From Chitinivibrionales bacterium (GTDB lineage Bacteria > Fibrobacterota > Chitinivibrionia > Chitinivibrionales > WJKA01): 64,000 bases of DNA. Shown here piece by piece: positions 28,001-35,792 of the stretch. The position numbers and the translations under genes are program-made. The first letter of the stretch is position 1; each line of letters opens with the position of its first letter. The stretch covers positions 1 to 64,000 of the forward strand of contig WJLW01000033.1 of NCBI GenBank assembly GCA_014728295.1, written 5' to 3'. Below the pieces are notes generated by a model that worked only from the letters and a program-made list of their open reading frames with translations, did not search any database and was not told the origin of the DNA.

Positions 28001-30042
28001 AGGCTTTGCTTTGCCATGGGCACCAGCGGGGCGTCGGCAGGATTGGACGGTTTGAGTTCCTCCACAAGCAAATTGGTAGCCAGCCATTCTTTGAGCACGT
28101 CAACATTCGGCCCGCTTTGCGGTATGTGCCAGACTGCGGTATGCTCGTGACGGAAGGCGATTGCTCCCTGCGTAATAACCAGTGCGAAATCGATTTCGGC
28201 CACCGCCAGTTTCTTATCGATTACCAGTGCTTCGGCATCCAGAGTGTCCTGCTGCACAAAGGTGATCAGCGCTGCGCGTGTGCTTTGCCGCCAGGTGGTG
28301 GTGCGGATCGTGTGATTATTCCATATGTCCGGTCCCGGCCAGGAAAATGATTGTGGCAATTCGCTCAACGGCTGCAGAATCAGCCGCGAATCCTGAGGTG
28401 AGATTTCACCGGTCATGCGCTTGATGCGTGCCTGATAAACGCCGCTATGATCTTCACGCGTGGTGATTTCATAAATTGCTTTACCGGAATCTCCGTTTGC
28501 CGCCGGCTTTTTAACCAGAAAACGACTCTGTTCTACAAGCGGATCCAGAATTGCCGAGGATACGAACTGAGCATTGATATTCGGATCATGATCGGCGACC
28601 ATGCAGGCCGACAGCTCAGCCAGCGTTCCCGCGTCGGGCAGCTCCGCCGTGGGATGTATGTGATACAACACCAGCATGCGAATGATACGGCGTGCCAGTG
28701 CTTTGTCGTCGTCCTCATCCAGCAATTTGCCAATCAAGTCGTCAAGGTGGGGAATAATTTGCCGGGGAAAGGCATTGTACGCGGAGAATTCAGCCAGGCG
28801 AGGCGCAAAGTGTTCATATAAACTGTCTGGTGCAAGCAATTCGGTTGCCGGACGCTCCAGCGCGCCGGGAATGCTGCGCGACGGATCACCCGCCAGCCTG
28901 CAGTAGACAAAGTCGACAACACCGCGATGCTGCGAAAAAAGCTCCCCCAGGCCTTCCAGCAGCGTCAGGGTAACCGGGTGCATTGGATAGATCGAGCGGA
29001 AAAAATCGTAATCGCAGGTAAAACTGGCAAAATGCTGCTTAAACTGCTGGTGAATGCCGTACAGAGTTTCTCCGGCTTGTGGTTTTAGGCGAACCAGCCG
29101 TTTTGCGATCAAATCACGAATGTGCAGAGTTGACAAGTGCATCTTTGCCGGAAAGCGGTCTTTGATTTTGCGGAAAGTCGCCTGAGCAATATCGCCGGTT
29201 TGCTCGATACTCTCCTGGACGGCGGCAATGATCCAGAGCGGGTGAGTCCGGCTCAGCTCACCCAGAAGCTGCAGCGTACGCGCATCTTCGTTGAGTTGCG
29301 ACGGGGTCGGCTTGGAGCGAAAAAATTCAGACAACTCGTCGATAATCAGCACTAATCCGTCATATCCATTTTTCCTGATTGTGCGTACCGCGCGTTCGAA
29401 CAGCACCTGCCGGTCTTCGACGAGTAATTGCGGATTGTCGATTCCCTGCTTCTTGAGAAAGGCCGCGCTTTTGGCGTACGCTTCCTGAGGACTATCGGCA
29501 AACCAGGCATCAATGCGCTCCGCAGCAACCGATGTAGACTGCTCGAATTCTCTGTTGCTTGTCGCATCGGCTGTTGTCTCCTTGAGGCGTTCCCGAAACG
29601 CACTCAACGGCGAAATAACAACCGTGATGCCATGGTTCTGTAAAGCCTTTTCGATCGCATCCGTCAGGATCATTTCGAGCGAAGTCGTCGCACGGTGATT
29701 GACCAATGATATGTCGGCAGCAATAAATTTCTTGCCCCCTGCCGCCAGCTCCTCCAATTGTTCATGGGCGCTGGTCAAGGCTTTTGCGCCGTCCAACCGA
29801 TTCAGCCAGGCCGTAAGAGCGGCCAGAAAATGCGATTTTCCCGAGCCAAAATCGCCGTGCAGGAAAAAACCTCTGCCGTTGGGTTGCTGCATCGCATGGG
29901 ACAGGGCTGCAAAGTGATTGCTCACTTCCCGGGTAAAAACGAAGCTTGAAGTTATCGATTCACTTCTGGAATGCCCCTCTTCAAGACGAATGATCGTCTG
30001 AACCGGAAGCACGTCTATAATATCACGGATCAAAATTGACAT
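25075..30042 (-). CDS. giant P-loop ATPase (DUF6079/BrxC-like) fused to a C-terminal PglZ-type phosphatase domain
   Basis: The product has 1655 residues from the ATG at 30042; the frame is open to 30171 but that part overlaps the TPR gene and has no domain. The N-terminus (MSILIRDIIDVLPVQTIIRL), Walker A GDFGSGKS (63-70), Walker B LVLIIDELSEFF (230-241) and the following NEDARTLQLLGELS block match DUF6079, a BrxC-like ATPase family. A CSCGF element occurs mid-protein. The last 176 residues (from about 1480) hold VVLVDALSADVW and LIVTADHGLT, the metal-binding motifs of PglZ/alkaline-phosphatase proteins. In BREX and Pgl systems these are two separate proteins. No BREX methylase, BrxA, BrxB or BrxL gene is nearby. 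Role unknown: defence or nucleotide signalling are both possible. Confidence 0.78.
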   Translation of the reverse strand: MSILIRDIIDVLPVQTIIRLEEGHSRSESITSSFVFTREVSNHFAALSHAMQQPNGRGFFLHGDFGSGKSHFLAALTAWLNRLDGAKALTSAHEQLEELAAGGKKFIAADISLVNHRATTSLEMILTDAIEKALQNHGITVVISPLSAFRERLKETTADATSNREFEQSTSVAAERIDAWFADSPQEAYAKSAAFLKKQGIDNPQLLVEDRQVLFERAVRTIRKNGYDGLVLIIDELSEFFRSKPTPSQLNEDARTLQLLGELSRTHPLWIIAAVQESIEQTGDIAQATFRKIKDRFPAKMHLSTLHIRDLIAKRLVRLKPQAGETLYGIHQQFKQHFASFTCDYDFFRSIYPMHPVTLTLLEGLGELFSQHRGVVDFVYCRLAGDPSRSIPGALERPATELLAPDSLYEHFAPRLAEFSAYNAFPRQIIPHLDDLIGKLLDEDDDKALARRIIRMLVLYHIHPTAELPDAGTLAELSACMVADHDPNINAQFVSSAILDPLVEQSRFLVKKPAANGDSGKAIYEITTREDHSGVYQARIKRMTGEISPQDSRLILQPLSELPQSFSWPGPDIWNNHTIRTTTWRQSTRAALITFVQQDTLDAEALVIDKKLAVAEIDFALVITQGAIAFRHEHTAVWHIPQSGPNVDVLKEWLATNLLVEELKPSNPADAPLVPMAKQSLARLEPAVNQTLLGLMYAGSFDSDAIHIDSSALQIKRFDRLLESAAAALLEERYPKFKDIAPRTMAPSLRMYQRLLEDFVQPGSISLRESRARGITDAIETLATPLGLVEVKSGSYRLAPNPEAHPFLSYVFSLLNSAAKTSLEHVILQLRTGAYGVPEQTIEFLLLSLSYCGLITLMNKGRSVPLDFLTTASLERADAVAPGEIIRQSDREFLTQHCDFLSPGEGWTSFGIRQQREAWQELVRYKKQFDTVMDEIQRALLRSAEYSAFKHFEIDAIQQRLDKARKAFAEVKVSYQAREGLERFLDAWRQSALSSEDLRFLKSFHKFLSRHAENFIFIAHYLNQRSVQQVVSVSSDCAVRKEAVDIMLQDPEALVVPDEGVQLASAFDLFRQAYAQVYTVEHRTYYQSLRKPQLGKHAQRLLKVINHLCRIASLDRPAGLAQLLVEIEAPPQSICNRNVQEQLVQSAFCSCGFQAGDPAPVHRVDDPQKSLQDSFAKYVDILASAQVTEAVTARSYALRDIDAAAAKRLAKLCSILTDKKENASALLLDILDDETIQQIDQALSGQTDVHGRSLHELTRQLAGRRLTPPRIRQALNDWLRDTPEDAIVSIESDAATSPKQSNANADWWPLLRPDLFSGKQVVLSSDHIQSLARACETHFPAENLRHRLVRMNNDRLLRFISEEPCHSTAVQQAWRIVVDKLLHDSIDLSEYTPSSRLLLQAQREALVKRLELLKSLTQSQQSAWPKKLRYRLYAARLLEDPWSTQETVKLVDSAIQRLSHQARDWLNALPTVSPIELRDNPIVVLVDALSADVWLEASQTMDSVLEQTRISWQKLGAAPQTLRAMNALFGFADDRDPLDEFSARGIVYHMLDGDENHALRNLAPECSQNDTPLVIRFGLLDKSAHDISARLCDQPVMVRTLFARHLPDLLELCGQHKRRLIVTADHGLTYAKKRLSHGQGGLFEKAIVRIEWNCA

Positions 30043-30107
30043 TGGAAGGTAATAGCAAAGGTGATGGATGTCGGTAATGTAGCAAAATAATATAAAGAAG
30101 TCAGCTT

Positions 30108-31091
30108 TTACGAAGATTGGCGCGAGTCGGTTTTTTCCAGTTCCTTTTGAATCCGCTTGATTTTTCCCCAAAGCGAATTGTCATCCGGGAAAAGCGAGCG
30201 CAACTCATGAAAAAAATTCCAGCCCCGCTCTAATTGCGCAATACGCCGGCAGGCTGCGATGTATGAGCGCTCAATGAAATAATCCTTCGGGTCGATGCGC
30301 ATCAATTCCTCCATCAGGCCGATTGCTTCGCTTTCACGACCGCTTTTAGCAAGGGCAAATGCCTGCTTTTTGATCAGCCGTGGATCATTGTCCTGTTGGG
30401 TGAGTTTTTCGTATTGCTTGACAGCCGCATCGACAATGCCGTCACGTTTACATAACCAGGCATAGATTTCTTGGTAAATATGAGGCTTGCCGGGAATTTT
30501 TGACAGGCGACCGAAACGTTTGCGAACCGGCTCTATTCCTTCGGTGCTTACTTCAAGGCGGGTCAGCTCCCAGAGCGCCCGCGGATTGTCGGGCTCTTGG
30601 GCAAGCCATTTTTTGCAAAGCTCGTGTGCTGCGTCGGAGCGGTTCTTGCCGGCAGCGCTTTTTACCTGCCACGGGAGCGCCTGGCGTGGGGGCAAATTCC
30701 ATTGCGCAAGACAGGCATCCAGATCTGTCCAGCGATGCTGTTGGGACAGGCAGGAGAGAATGCCGTATCGCGCTCGTTGCCCTACTTGACGATTGCGTAT
30801 GATCTCCCGGTAGAGATCCAGTGCCTGCTTGAATTGCTTGTTGCCGGCAAAAGCATCTGCTCTGGCAAGCAGGATATAGGCGTTATCCGGGTCAAGACGC
30901 AGGGCTTTTTCGGTGCGCTCAAGCGACGCTGCAAACTCTCCTTGCCGATTCAGCGCAATTGCATGCTGGTTAAGCCAGAAAGCATTGGTATCATTGTGTG
31001 CAACTGATTGGCTTTCGGCAAACCGAGCCGCTGCCGAAAACGAGCGGGCGTGGAGCAATGCTTTGAATTGCCGGTATTGTATCGTTGCCAT
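30108..31091 (-). CDS. tetratricopeptide-repeat protein
   Basis: The product has 327 residues. Several TPR-like helical hairpins can be read, the clearest being ASLERTEKALRLDPDNAYIL and KQALDLYREIIRNRQVGQRA in the first half, and EAIGLMEELMRIDPKDYFIE near the C-terminus. No signal peptide or membrane segment is present, so it is probably a cytoplasmic scaffold. It lies 36 bases after the PilZ gene and 65 bases before the ATPase-PglZ gene on the same strand, so it is a candidate adaptor for that protein. The specific partner is not known. Confidence 0.8.
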   Translation of the reverse strand: MATIQYRQFKALLHARSFSAAARFAESQSVAHNDTNAFWLNQHAIALNRQGEFAASLERTEKALRLDPDNAYILLARADAFAGNKQFKQALDLYREIIRNRQVGQRARYGILSCLSQQHRWTDLDACLAQWNLPPRQALPWQVKSAAGKNRSDAAHELCKKWLAQEPDNPRALWELTRLEVSTEGIEPVRKRFGRLSKIPGKPHIYQEIYAWLCKRDGIVDAAVKQYEKLTQQDNDPRLIKKQAFALAKSGRESEAIGLMEELMRIDPKDYFIERSYIAACRRIAQLERGWNFFHELRSLFPDDNSLWGKIKRIQKELEKTDSRQSS

Positions 31092-31127
31092 CGGAATAAA
31101 ATACGAAAGTGCGGCACTTCGTTGGTG

Positions 31128-31472
31128 TTATTCAACCGAGGCGACGCTCTGCTGAAAGGAGAGGATGCGCTGGAGATTTTGTTGATTGGCCGGGTCTATG
31201 TTGACAAATTCAGCCCCGATACCTACAGGAATCTCTTGGCGTTGCCAGCGTACCAAAATGCCGGCGGTAAAGCTGATCAGGGAGTCGTCGCACTTTTTGG
31301 TCAAGGAAATTGTCCCTGCCGTTCCCGGCTCCGGCAGGTTGTCCACCGCGATGTACATTCCGCCACTGCTGAGGTTACAGCAGCGTGCATTTCTGATTAG
31401 CTCGCCGTTAATCTGCAGGGTTAGCGCGATGGTCATATACACACGAGGCGACCGTCTTTTTTCTCGGGACAT
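31128..31472 (-). CDS. PilZ-domain protein (cyclic-di-GMP receptor type)
   Basis: The product has 114 residues. The N-terminal arginine motif EKRRSPRV and the downstream NLSSGGMYI match the RxxxR and (D/N)xSxxG motifs that bind c-di-GMP in PilZ domains. I take the ATG at 31472 because AAGGAA lies 7 bases upstream; the frame extends to 31505. No other domain is attached. It sits between cysE (33 bases) and the TPR gene (36 bases), all on the minus strand. c-di-GMP binding is predicted from the motif only. Confidence 0.85.
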   Translation of the reverse strand: MSREKRRSPRVYMTIALTLQINGELIRNARCCNLSSGGMYIAVDNLPEPGTAGTISLTKKCDDSLISFTAGILVRWQRQEIPVGIGAEFVNIDPANQQNLQRILSFQQSVASVE

Positions 31473-31505
31473 GCTTGTATTCCTTGGTAAGGTAACGAAT
31501 CGCAA

Positions 31506-32429
31506 CTACTCGTTGTTGCGACCACGCAGTTCGCCGTTAATACTGGTCCCGTAAAAGACGGCACCCGGCTCGACCGATCTGGTAATCCAGGAGTTTGCAC
31601 CGATAACCGCACCTTTGCCGATAACCGTATCTCCGCCTAAAATAGTTGCGTTCGCATAAATGATCACATCATCCTCGATATCGGGATGTCTCTTAATATT
31701 CTTAATTGGTTTTCCGTGTTCGTCAAGGGGAAACGAAAGGGCGCCCAGCGTCACCCCTTGATACAACTTGACATTGCGGCCAATAGTGCAGGTTTCACCT
31801 ATTACTACGCCGGTACCGTGATCAATGAAGAAACGCGGTCCGATCTCAGCGCCGGGATGAATATCGATTCCGGTTTTGCTATGCGCCCGTTCCGACATAA
31901 TGCGGGGGATGATCGGCACGTCCAGCTCGTACAAACTGTGCGCAATGCGGTGCGTAGCAATAGCTTCAATGCAAGGATAGCTCATGACGATTTCGTCAAG
32001 CGACTTGGCGGCCGGATCCCCTTCGAATGCCGCCTGAATGTCTTCAAGCAATAGTGCGCGCAAGCGGGGCAGGGATTCAATCAAGTGGATCAGTGCTTCC
32101 TCTGATCGCTGGTCACATGAGCAATCGTCGCATTTGTCTTTCAGGCAGCGATATTTGAATGTCTCCCGAATGTGTTTTGCCAGACGGTAGCTTACATGGC
32201 GCAGCACATCTCCCAGAAACAAATTCAGCTCATCCTTGATCATTGCATCTTTGGCATAGCAGCCGGGAAACAAAGCCGCAAGGAGATAGTCAAGTACCTC
32301 GTAAATATCATTGCGTCCGGCCAGGTCCAGTCCGTCTTCGGCATGTACCTCAAAGCTGCCGGTTATGTTTTCTTCCAAGGTATTGACAATGTCCGGGAGT
32401 CGCTTGTTAATCCACTCTTTTAATTTCAT
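31506..32429 (-). CDS. cysE: serine O-acetyltransferase (CysE/EpsC type)
   Basis: The product has 307 residues. It makes O-acetylserine from serine and acetyl-CoA for cysteine synthesis. The N-terminal helical domain is followed by the left-handed beta-helix with SKTGIDIHPGAEIG, FFIDHGTGVVIGETCTIG and YQGVTLGALSFP; the catalytic His and Asp lie in the DHGTG stretch. A cysteine cluster (YRCLKDKCDDCSCD) sits in the N-terminal domain. The ATG at 32429 has GGAG 7 bases upstream; the frame to 32471 is less likely. The matching cysteine synthase is not in the window. Confidence 0.93.
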   Translation of the reverse strand: MKLKEWINKRLPDIVNTLEENITGSFEVHAEDGLDLAGRNDIYEVLDYLLAALFPGCYAKDAMIKDELNLFLGDVLRHVSYRLAKHIRETFKYRCLKDKCDDCSCDQRSEEALIHLIESLPRLRALLLEDIQAAFEGDPAAKSLDEIVMSYPCIEAIATHRIAHSLYELDVPIIPRIMSERAHSKTGIDIHPGAEIGPRFFIDHGTGVVIGETCTIGRNVKLYQGVTLGALSFPLDEHGKPIKNIKRHPDIEDDVIIYANATILGGDTVIGKGAVIGANSWITRSVEPGAVFYGTSINGELRGRNNE

Positions 32430-32518
32430 AAATCTTCTCCACGCAGATGCATGATCGGGCGAGACCCTCAATTAAATTACTTCATCTCGCAGCCATGACC
32501 AATGCAGTCCGTATTCTT

Positions 32519-34702
32519 TCATAAATTCGAGAGTGTTGCCGCGTGCAGTGCGCTGGAGATAGCTTTTGATATCTTTTTCATGGTAAACGGCTTCTGCACA
32601 AAACCAAGCGCTCCGTTTCTGAGAATTTCGCGTGCATCTTCATTGAGCGTATAGCCGGACAATACAATTGCTCTTATTGATGGGTCAATTTTTTTCAATT
32701 CGGTAAAACATTCTGAGCCATTGCACGCCGGCATGATCATGTCAATGAGTACCAGGTTGATTTCCTTGTAATTGCGTGAAAAATATTCTATTGCCTCGTT
32801 TCCATCGGCGCAGGTTTCAACTGAATACCCCAGGGCCGTAAGCAGCTCGCTTCCCATATCCCGAATGAATTCTTCATCATCGATCAGCAGAACCTTGCCA
32901 ATGCCCTTTTCTAGTTTTTCTGTAGTTTGTGAAGAACTCGAGGGTCTTTGAGATGTTAGCGGCAGATAGATTTCGAAACATGAGCCTTTGCCCGGCTCAC
33001 TGCTGACCTCAATGGCGCCGTGATGGCTTTTGATGGTACCGTAAACACTGGCAAGACCAAGCCCGGTGCCTTTGCCCAGCTCCTTGGTTGAAAAAAACGG
33101 CTCGAAAATCATCCGGCAGACGCCTTCTTCCATGCCGATTCCAGTGTCGATCACCGAAAGCTTTAAATATTCTCCGGGAAGCAGCTTGTGTGGGTGAGCG
33201 ATGAGAAATTGCTTGTCGATTGTCGAGTTGTCAGTTGCAAAGGTAATGGAACCACCGTCGCACATGGCGTCCTGGGCATTAATTACCAGGTTGAGTAACA
33301 CATTTTGTATCTGCGTTCCGTCTCCCTTGATGGTTGCCCTTTCCGCTTGCAATTCAAAATTCAGTTTGACCTTTTTGTCAATTGAGTGCTTGAGCAGTTT
33401 GACGGTGTCGCTAATGAGATCGTGCATGTCAAATACGCAAACTTCGTACTTTCCTTTGCGGGCAAATGCAAGCAGTTTGGTTGTTAAATCAGCAGCTCTT
33501 TGTGAGGCCCGCAAAATAGTATCGGCATACTTGGCAAATTTCGGCTGCTTTGCTTTGCTTTGCTGCCTGATCATATCTGCATAGCCGGCGATAGCCCCAA
33601 GGATGTTGTTATAATCGTGCGCGATGCCGCCGGCCAGACGCCCGATCGATTCCATTTTTTGTGAATGAAGCAATTGCTCCTCGAGGACAGCTCTGTCGTG
33701 CTCTGCATTTTTGCGCTGCTGAATATTACGAATAAAAACCAGATCAGCCGGGGCGTTTTTATACGTTATTATTCCGCCGCTGATCTCGACCGGGATTGCC
33801 GAACCCTGCTTGTTGACAACGGAGGCTTCGTACATTGCGGCGACTTGACATCCGGCAAATCTGTTTTTATAGGCAAGGGCAACTTTGTCCCGATCGTGAT
33901 GTGAAACAAAATCAATAAAGGCTTTACCCGTCAGCTCATCGGTCGGAAAACCACTCAGCTCAGCCGCTCGCTGGTTTGCGAATTCGATTTGCCCGTTCTG
34001 GATTATGATTATGGCGTCTGATGCGCGTTCAACCAGCAGGCGATATTTTGCTTCGCTTTCGCGTAGCGCATCTTCGGCAGCTTCGAGATTGTTCAAAGTA
34101 TCTTTGAGCACTTTGTTTTTGTCAAGCAGCGTCTGGTGGGTTTTATATCGCACAATCTGGAAGAAATAAGCCATCACCATCACAATCAGATAGGAGCCTG
34201 AAAAGCGCAAACGGAAATCGAACGTATAGAGCTGCCTGCCAACCATGTGGTCATAGTAGAAAACTCCCCACACCAGACAGAAGTAAACCAATGAAGCCGT
34301 CAGCCCCTGTTGTCTGTTGAGAAAAAAAAGCGCTACCAGAGGAAAAGAATACGACCATAGCGGGCCTGTGCCGTTTACCCCGCCTGAGAAGACCATATAC
34401 AAAAACAGTAATCCCACGTAAACAGCAGTGGCATTGCAAATTTTCTGCATACTGAATTTGAATCGCAAAGCTGCCATTGAAGCTGCTATCAGGACGAGTG
34501 CGACCATGTCTGCGAGATAAATCAGATATTTATGCTGGAGCAACGTTATCGTGCTGAATACGGCAAGGTAAATCAGCCCTATTGATAACACCACATTGAG
34601 AAGAAGGTATTTATAGCGAAGCTCGATGTTTTCTTCATCTAATTTATCAATTGTGTAAAGCCTGAGTATAAATTGCGTTATAGCAGTACTCACATTTTTC
34701 AT
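32519..34702 (-). CDS. membrane-bound hybrid histidine kinase (PAS-HisKA-HATPase-REC)
   Basis: The product has about 727 residues from the ATG at 34702; an upstream TTG at 34783 would start only 24 bases from the divergent gene. It has about six N-terminal membrane helices (residues 30-190), a short coiled coil, then a PAS domain (VERASDAIIIIQNGQIEFAN). The HisKA box is MESIGRLAGGIAHDYNN with the phospho-His; the HATPase shows NLVINAQDAM, DTGIGM and GKGTGLGLASVYG. A C-terminal receiver has Asp in LVLIDMIMP and Lys in FVQKPFTM. The signal is unknown. It is upstream of and co-directional with cysE and the PilZ gene, so it may be the first gene of that unit. Confidence 0.92.
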   Translation of the reverse strand: MKNVSTAITQFILRLYTIDKLDEENIELRYKYLLLNVVLSIGLIYLAVFSTITLLQHKYLIYLADMVALVLIAASMAALRFKFSMQKICNATAVYVGLLFLYMVFSGGVNGTGPLWSYSFPLVALFFLNRQQGLTASLVYFCLVWGVFYYDHMVGRQLYTFDFRLRFSGSYLIVMVMAYFFQIVRYKTHQTLLDKNKVLKDTLNNLEAAEDALRESEAKYRLLVERASDAIIIIQNGQIEFANQRAAELSGFPTDELTGKAFIDFVSHHDRDKVALAYKNRFAGCQVAAMYEASVVNKQGSAIPVEISGGIITYKNAPADLVFIRNIQQRKNAEHDRAVLEEQLLHSQKMESIGRLAGGIAHDYNNILGAIAGYADMIRQQSKAKQPKFAKYADTILRASQRAADLTTKLLAFARKGKYEVCVFDMHDLISDTVKLLKHSIDKKVKLNFELQAERATIKGDGTQIQNVLLNLVINAQDAMCDGGSITFATDNSTIDKQFLIAHPHKLLPGEYLKLSVIDTGIGMEEGVCRMIFEPFFSTKELGKGTGLGLASVYGTIKSHHGAIEVSSEPGKGSCFEIYLPLTSQRPSSSSQTTEKLEKGIGKVLLIDDEEFIRDMGSELLTALGYSVETCADGNEAIEYFSRNYKEINLVLIDMIMPACNGSECFTELKKIDPSIRAIVLSGYTLNEDAREILRNGALGFVQKPFTMKKISKAISSALHAATLSNL

Positions 34703-34806
34703 GAAGCTGGAATCTCCGGCTTGACTTATTCTGTCTCGTATACCGATATTATGATACAACTTGCGAAGTGTGCTTTCAATCAATTTTTCAGATAGAGGAG
34801 GCAGGC

Positions 34807-35682
34807 ATGAAGCCCGTTACTAATCTTATTCGACAAAAAGGTGTGCTGGTTTCGGACGGCGCATGGGGAACTATTTTGCAGCAAAAAGGGCTGCAAGCCG
34901 GTGAGTGCCCCGAACTCTGGAATATCGAACATGCGGATGATGTTGTGGCCATTGCGAAAAGCTATATAGATGCGGGCAGTGATCTCATCGAGACGAACAG
35001 CTTCGGCGGGAGTGTCTTCAAGCTGGAGCATTACGGCCTTGCAGATCGGGCGCATGAAATTAATGAAGCTGCTGCGGGGTTGTCCAGGCAGGCTGCGGGT
35101 GAGAAACTGGTTATTGCCTCCATGGGGCCGACCGGCAAAATCCTGATGATGGGTGAGATTACCGAAGAGCAACTTTATGAAGCTTTCAAAACCCAGGCAG
35201 TGGCATTGGCCGAAGGTGGCGCGGATGCACTGTGTATCGAAACGATGTCGGCAATTGACGAAGCGGTCTGTGCCATTAAAGCCGCAAAAGAGAATACCCG
35301 CCTCGAGATAATCTGTACATTTACTTTCGAAAAAACGGTCGACAACACGTATCGTACGATGATGGGCGTCTCTCCGGCCGAAATGGCCCAGGCCGTGCTG
35401 GATGCCGGCGCCGATATCCTCGGCTCGAATTGCGGCAACGGTATTGCCAACATGGTGGAAATTACGCGTGAGCTGCATCAGGCTGCTCCGGATACACCCA
35501 TCTTGATACACGCCAATGCCGGCATGCCGGAGCATGTTGACGGAGAAGTGGTTTTTCCGGAAACACCGGAAATGATGGCGCATCAGACGCCTATGCTGCG
35601 CGAGGCCGGAGCTTCTATTATCGGGGGGTGCTGCGGGACGACTCCCGGGCATATTCGGGCGATTCGGTCGGTGCTGGAGTAG
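34807..35682 (+). CDS. homocysteine S-methyltransferase domain protein (MetH N-terminal type)
   Basis: This 291-residue TIM-barrel protein of the Hcy methyltransferase family has DGAWGTILQQKG at the N-terminus, IETNSFGGS, and the zinc ligands in GSNCGNG and GGCCGTTP. Such stand-alone domains transfer a methyl group to homocysteine or another thiol from a corrinoid protein or a methylated donor. The B12-binding and folate domains of full MetH are absent here. The ATG at 34807 follows AGAGGAGG by about 6 bases, so the upstream extension to 34768 is discarded. It is divergent from the histidine kinase. Donor and acceptor are not known. Confidence 0.85.
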   Translation: MKPVTNLIRQKGVLVSDGAWGTILQQKGLQAGECPELWNIEHADDVVAIAKSYIDAGSDLIETNSFGGSVFKLEHYGLADRAHEINEAAAGLSRQAAGEKLVIASMGPTGKILMMGEITEEQLYEAFKTQAVALAEGGADALCIETMSAIDEAVCAIKAAKENTRLEIICTFTFEKTVDNTYRTMMGVSPAEMAQAVLDAGADILGSNCGNGIANMVEITRELHQAAPDTPILIHANAGMPEHVDGEVVFPETPEMMAHQTPMLREAGASIIGGCCGTTPGHIRAIRSVLE

Positions 35683-35792
35683 AAAGCAAACGTACACAAT
35701 TCCAGTGGTATCCAGAGGAGCGGGATAACTATATTCTTTAGCTGGATAAACTGTTGAGGCAAACGCTTACCTTATTACAAGGAGCAGCAAAC

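Noticed and set aside
24227-31091. Complete BREX phage-defence locus around the ATPase-PglZ protein
   Set aside because: No BrxA, BrxB, BrxL or DNA methylase gene could be found beside it; only the two BREX-like domains themselves are present.
34807-35682. AcsE (methyltetrahydrofolate:corrinoid methyltransferase)
   Set aside because: The zinc-binding GSNC and GGCCGTTP motifs show a homocysteine methyltransferase-type domain, not a pterin-binding AcsE.
34780-35697. 305-codon minus-strand frame antisense to the homocysteine methyltransferase
   Set aside because: It is a shadow of a clearly recognisable gene; its translation is rich in His, Arg, Gln and Cys with no domain.
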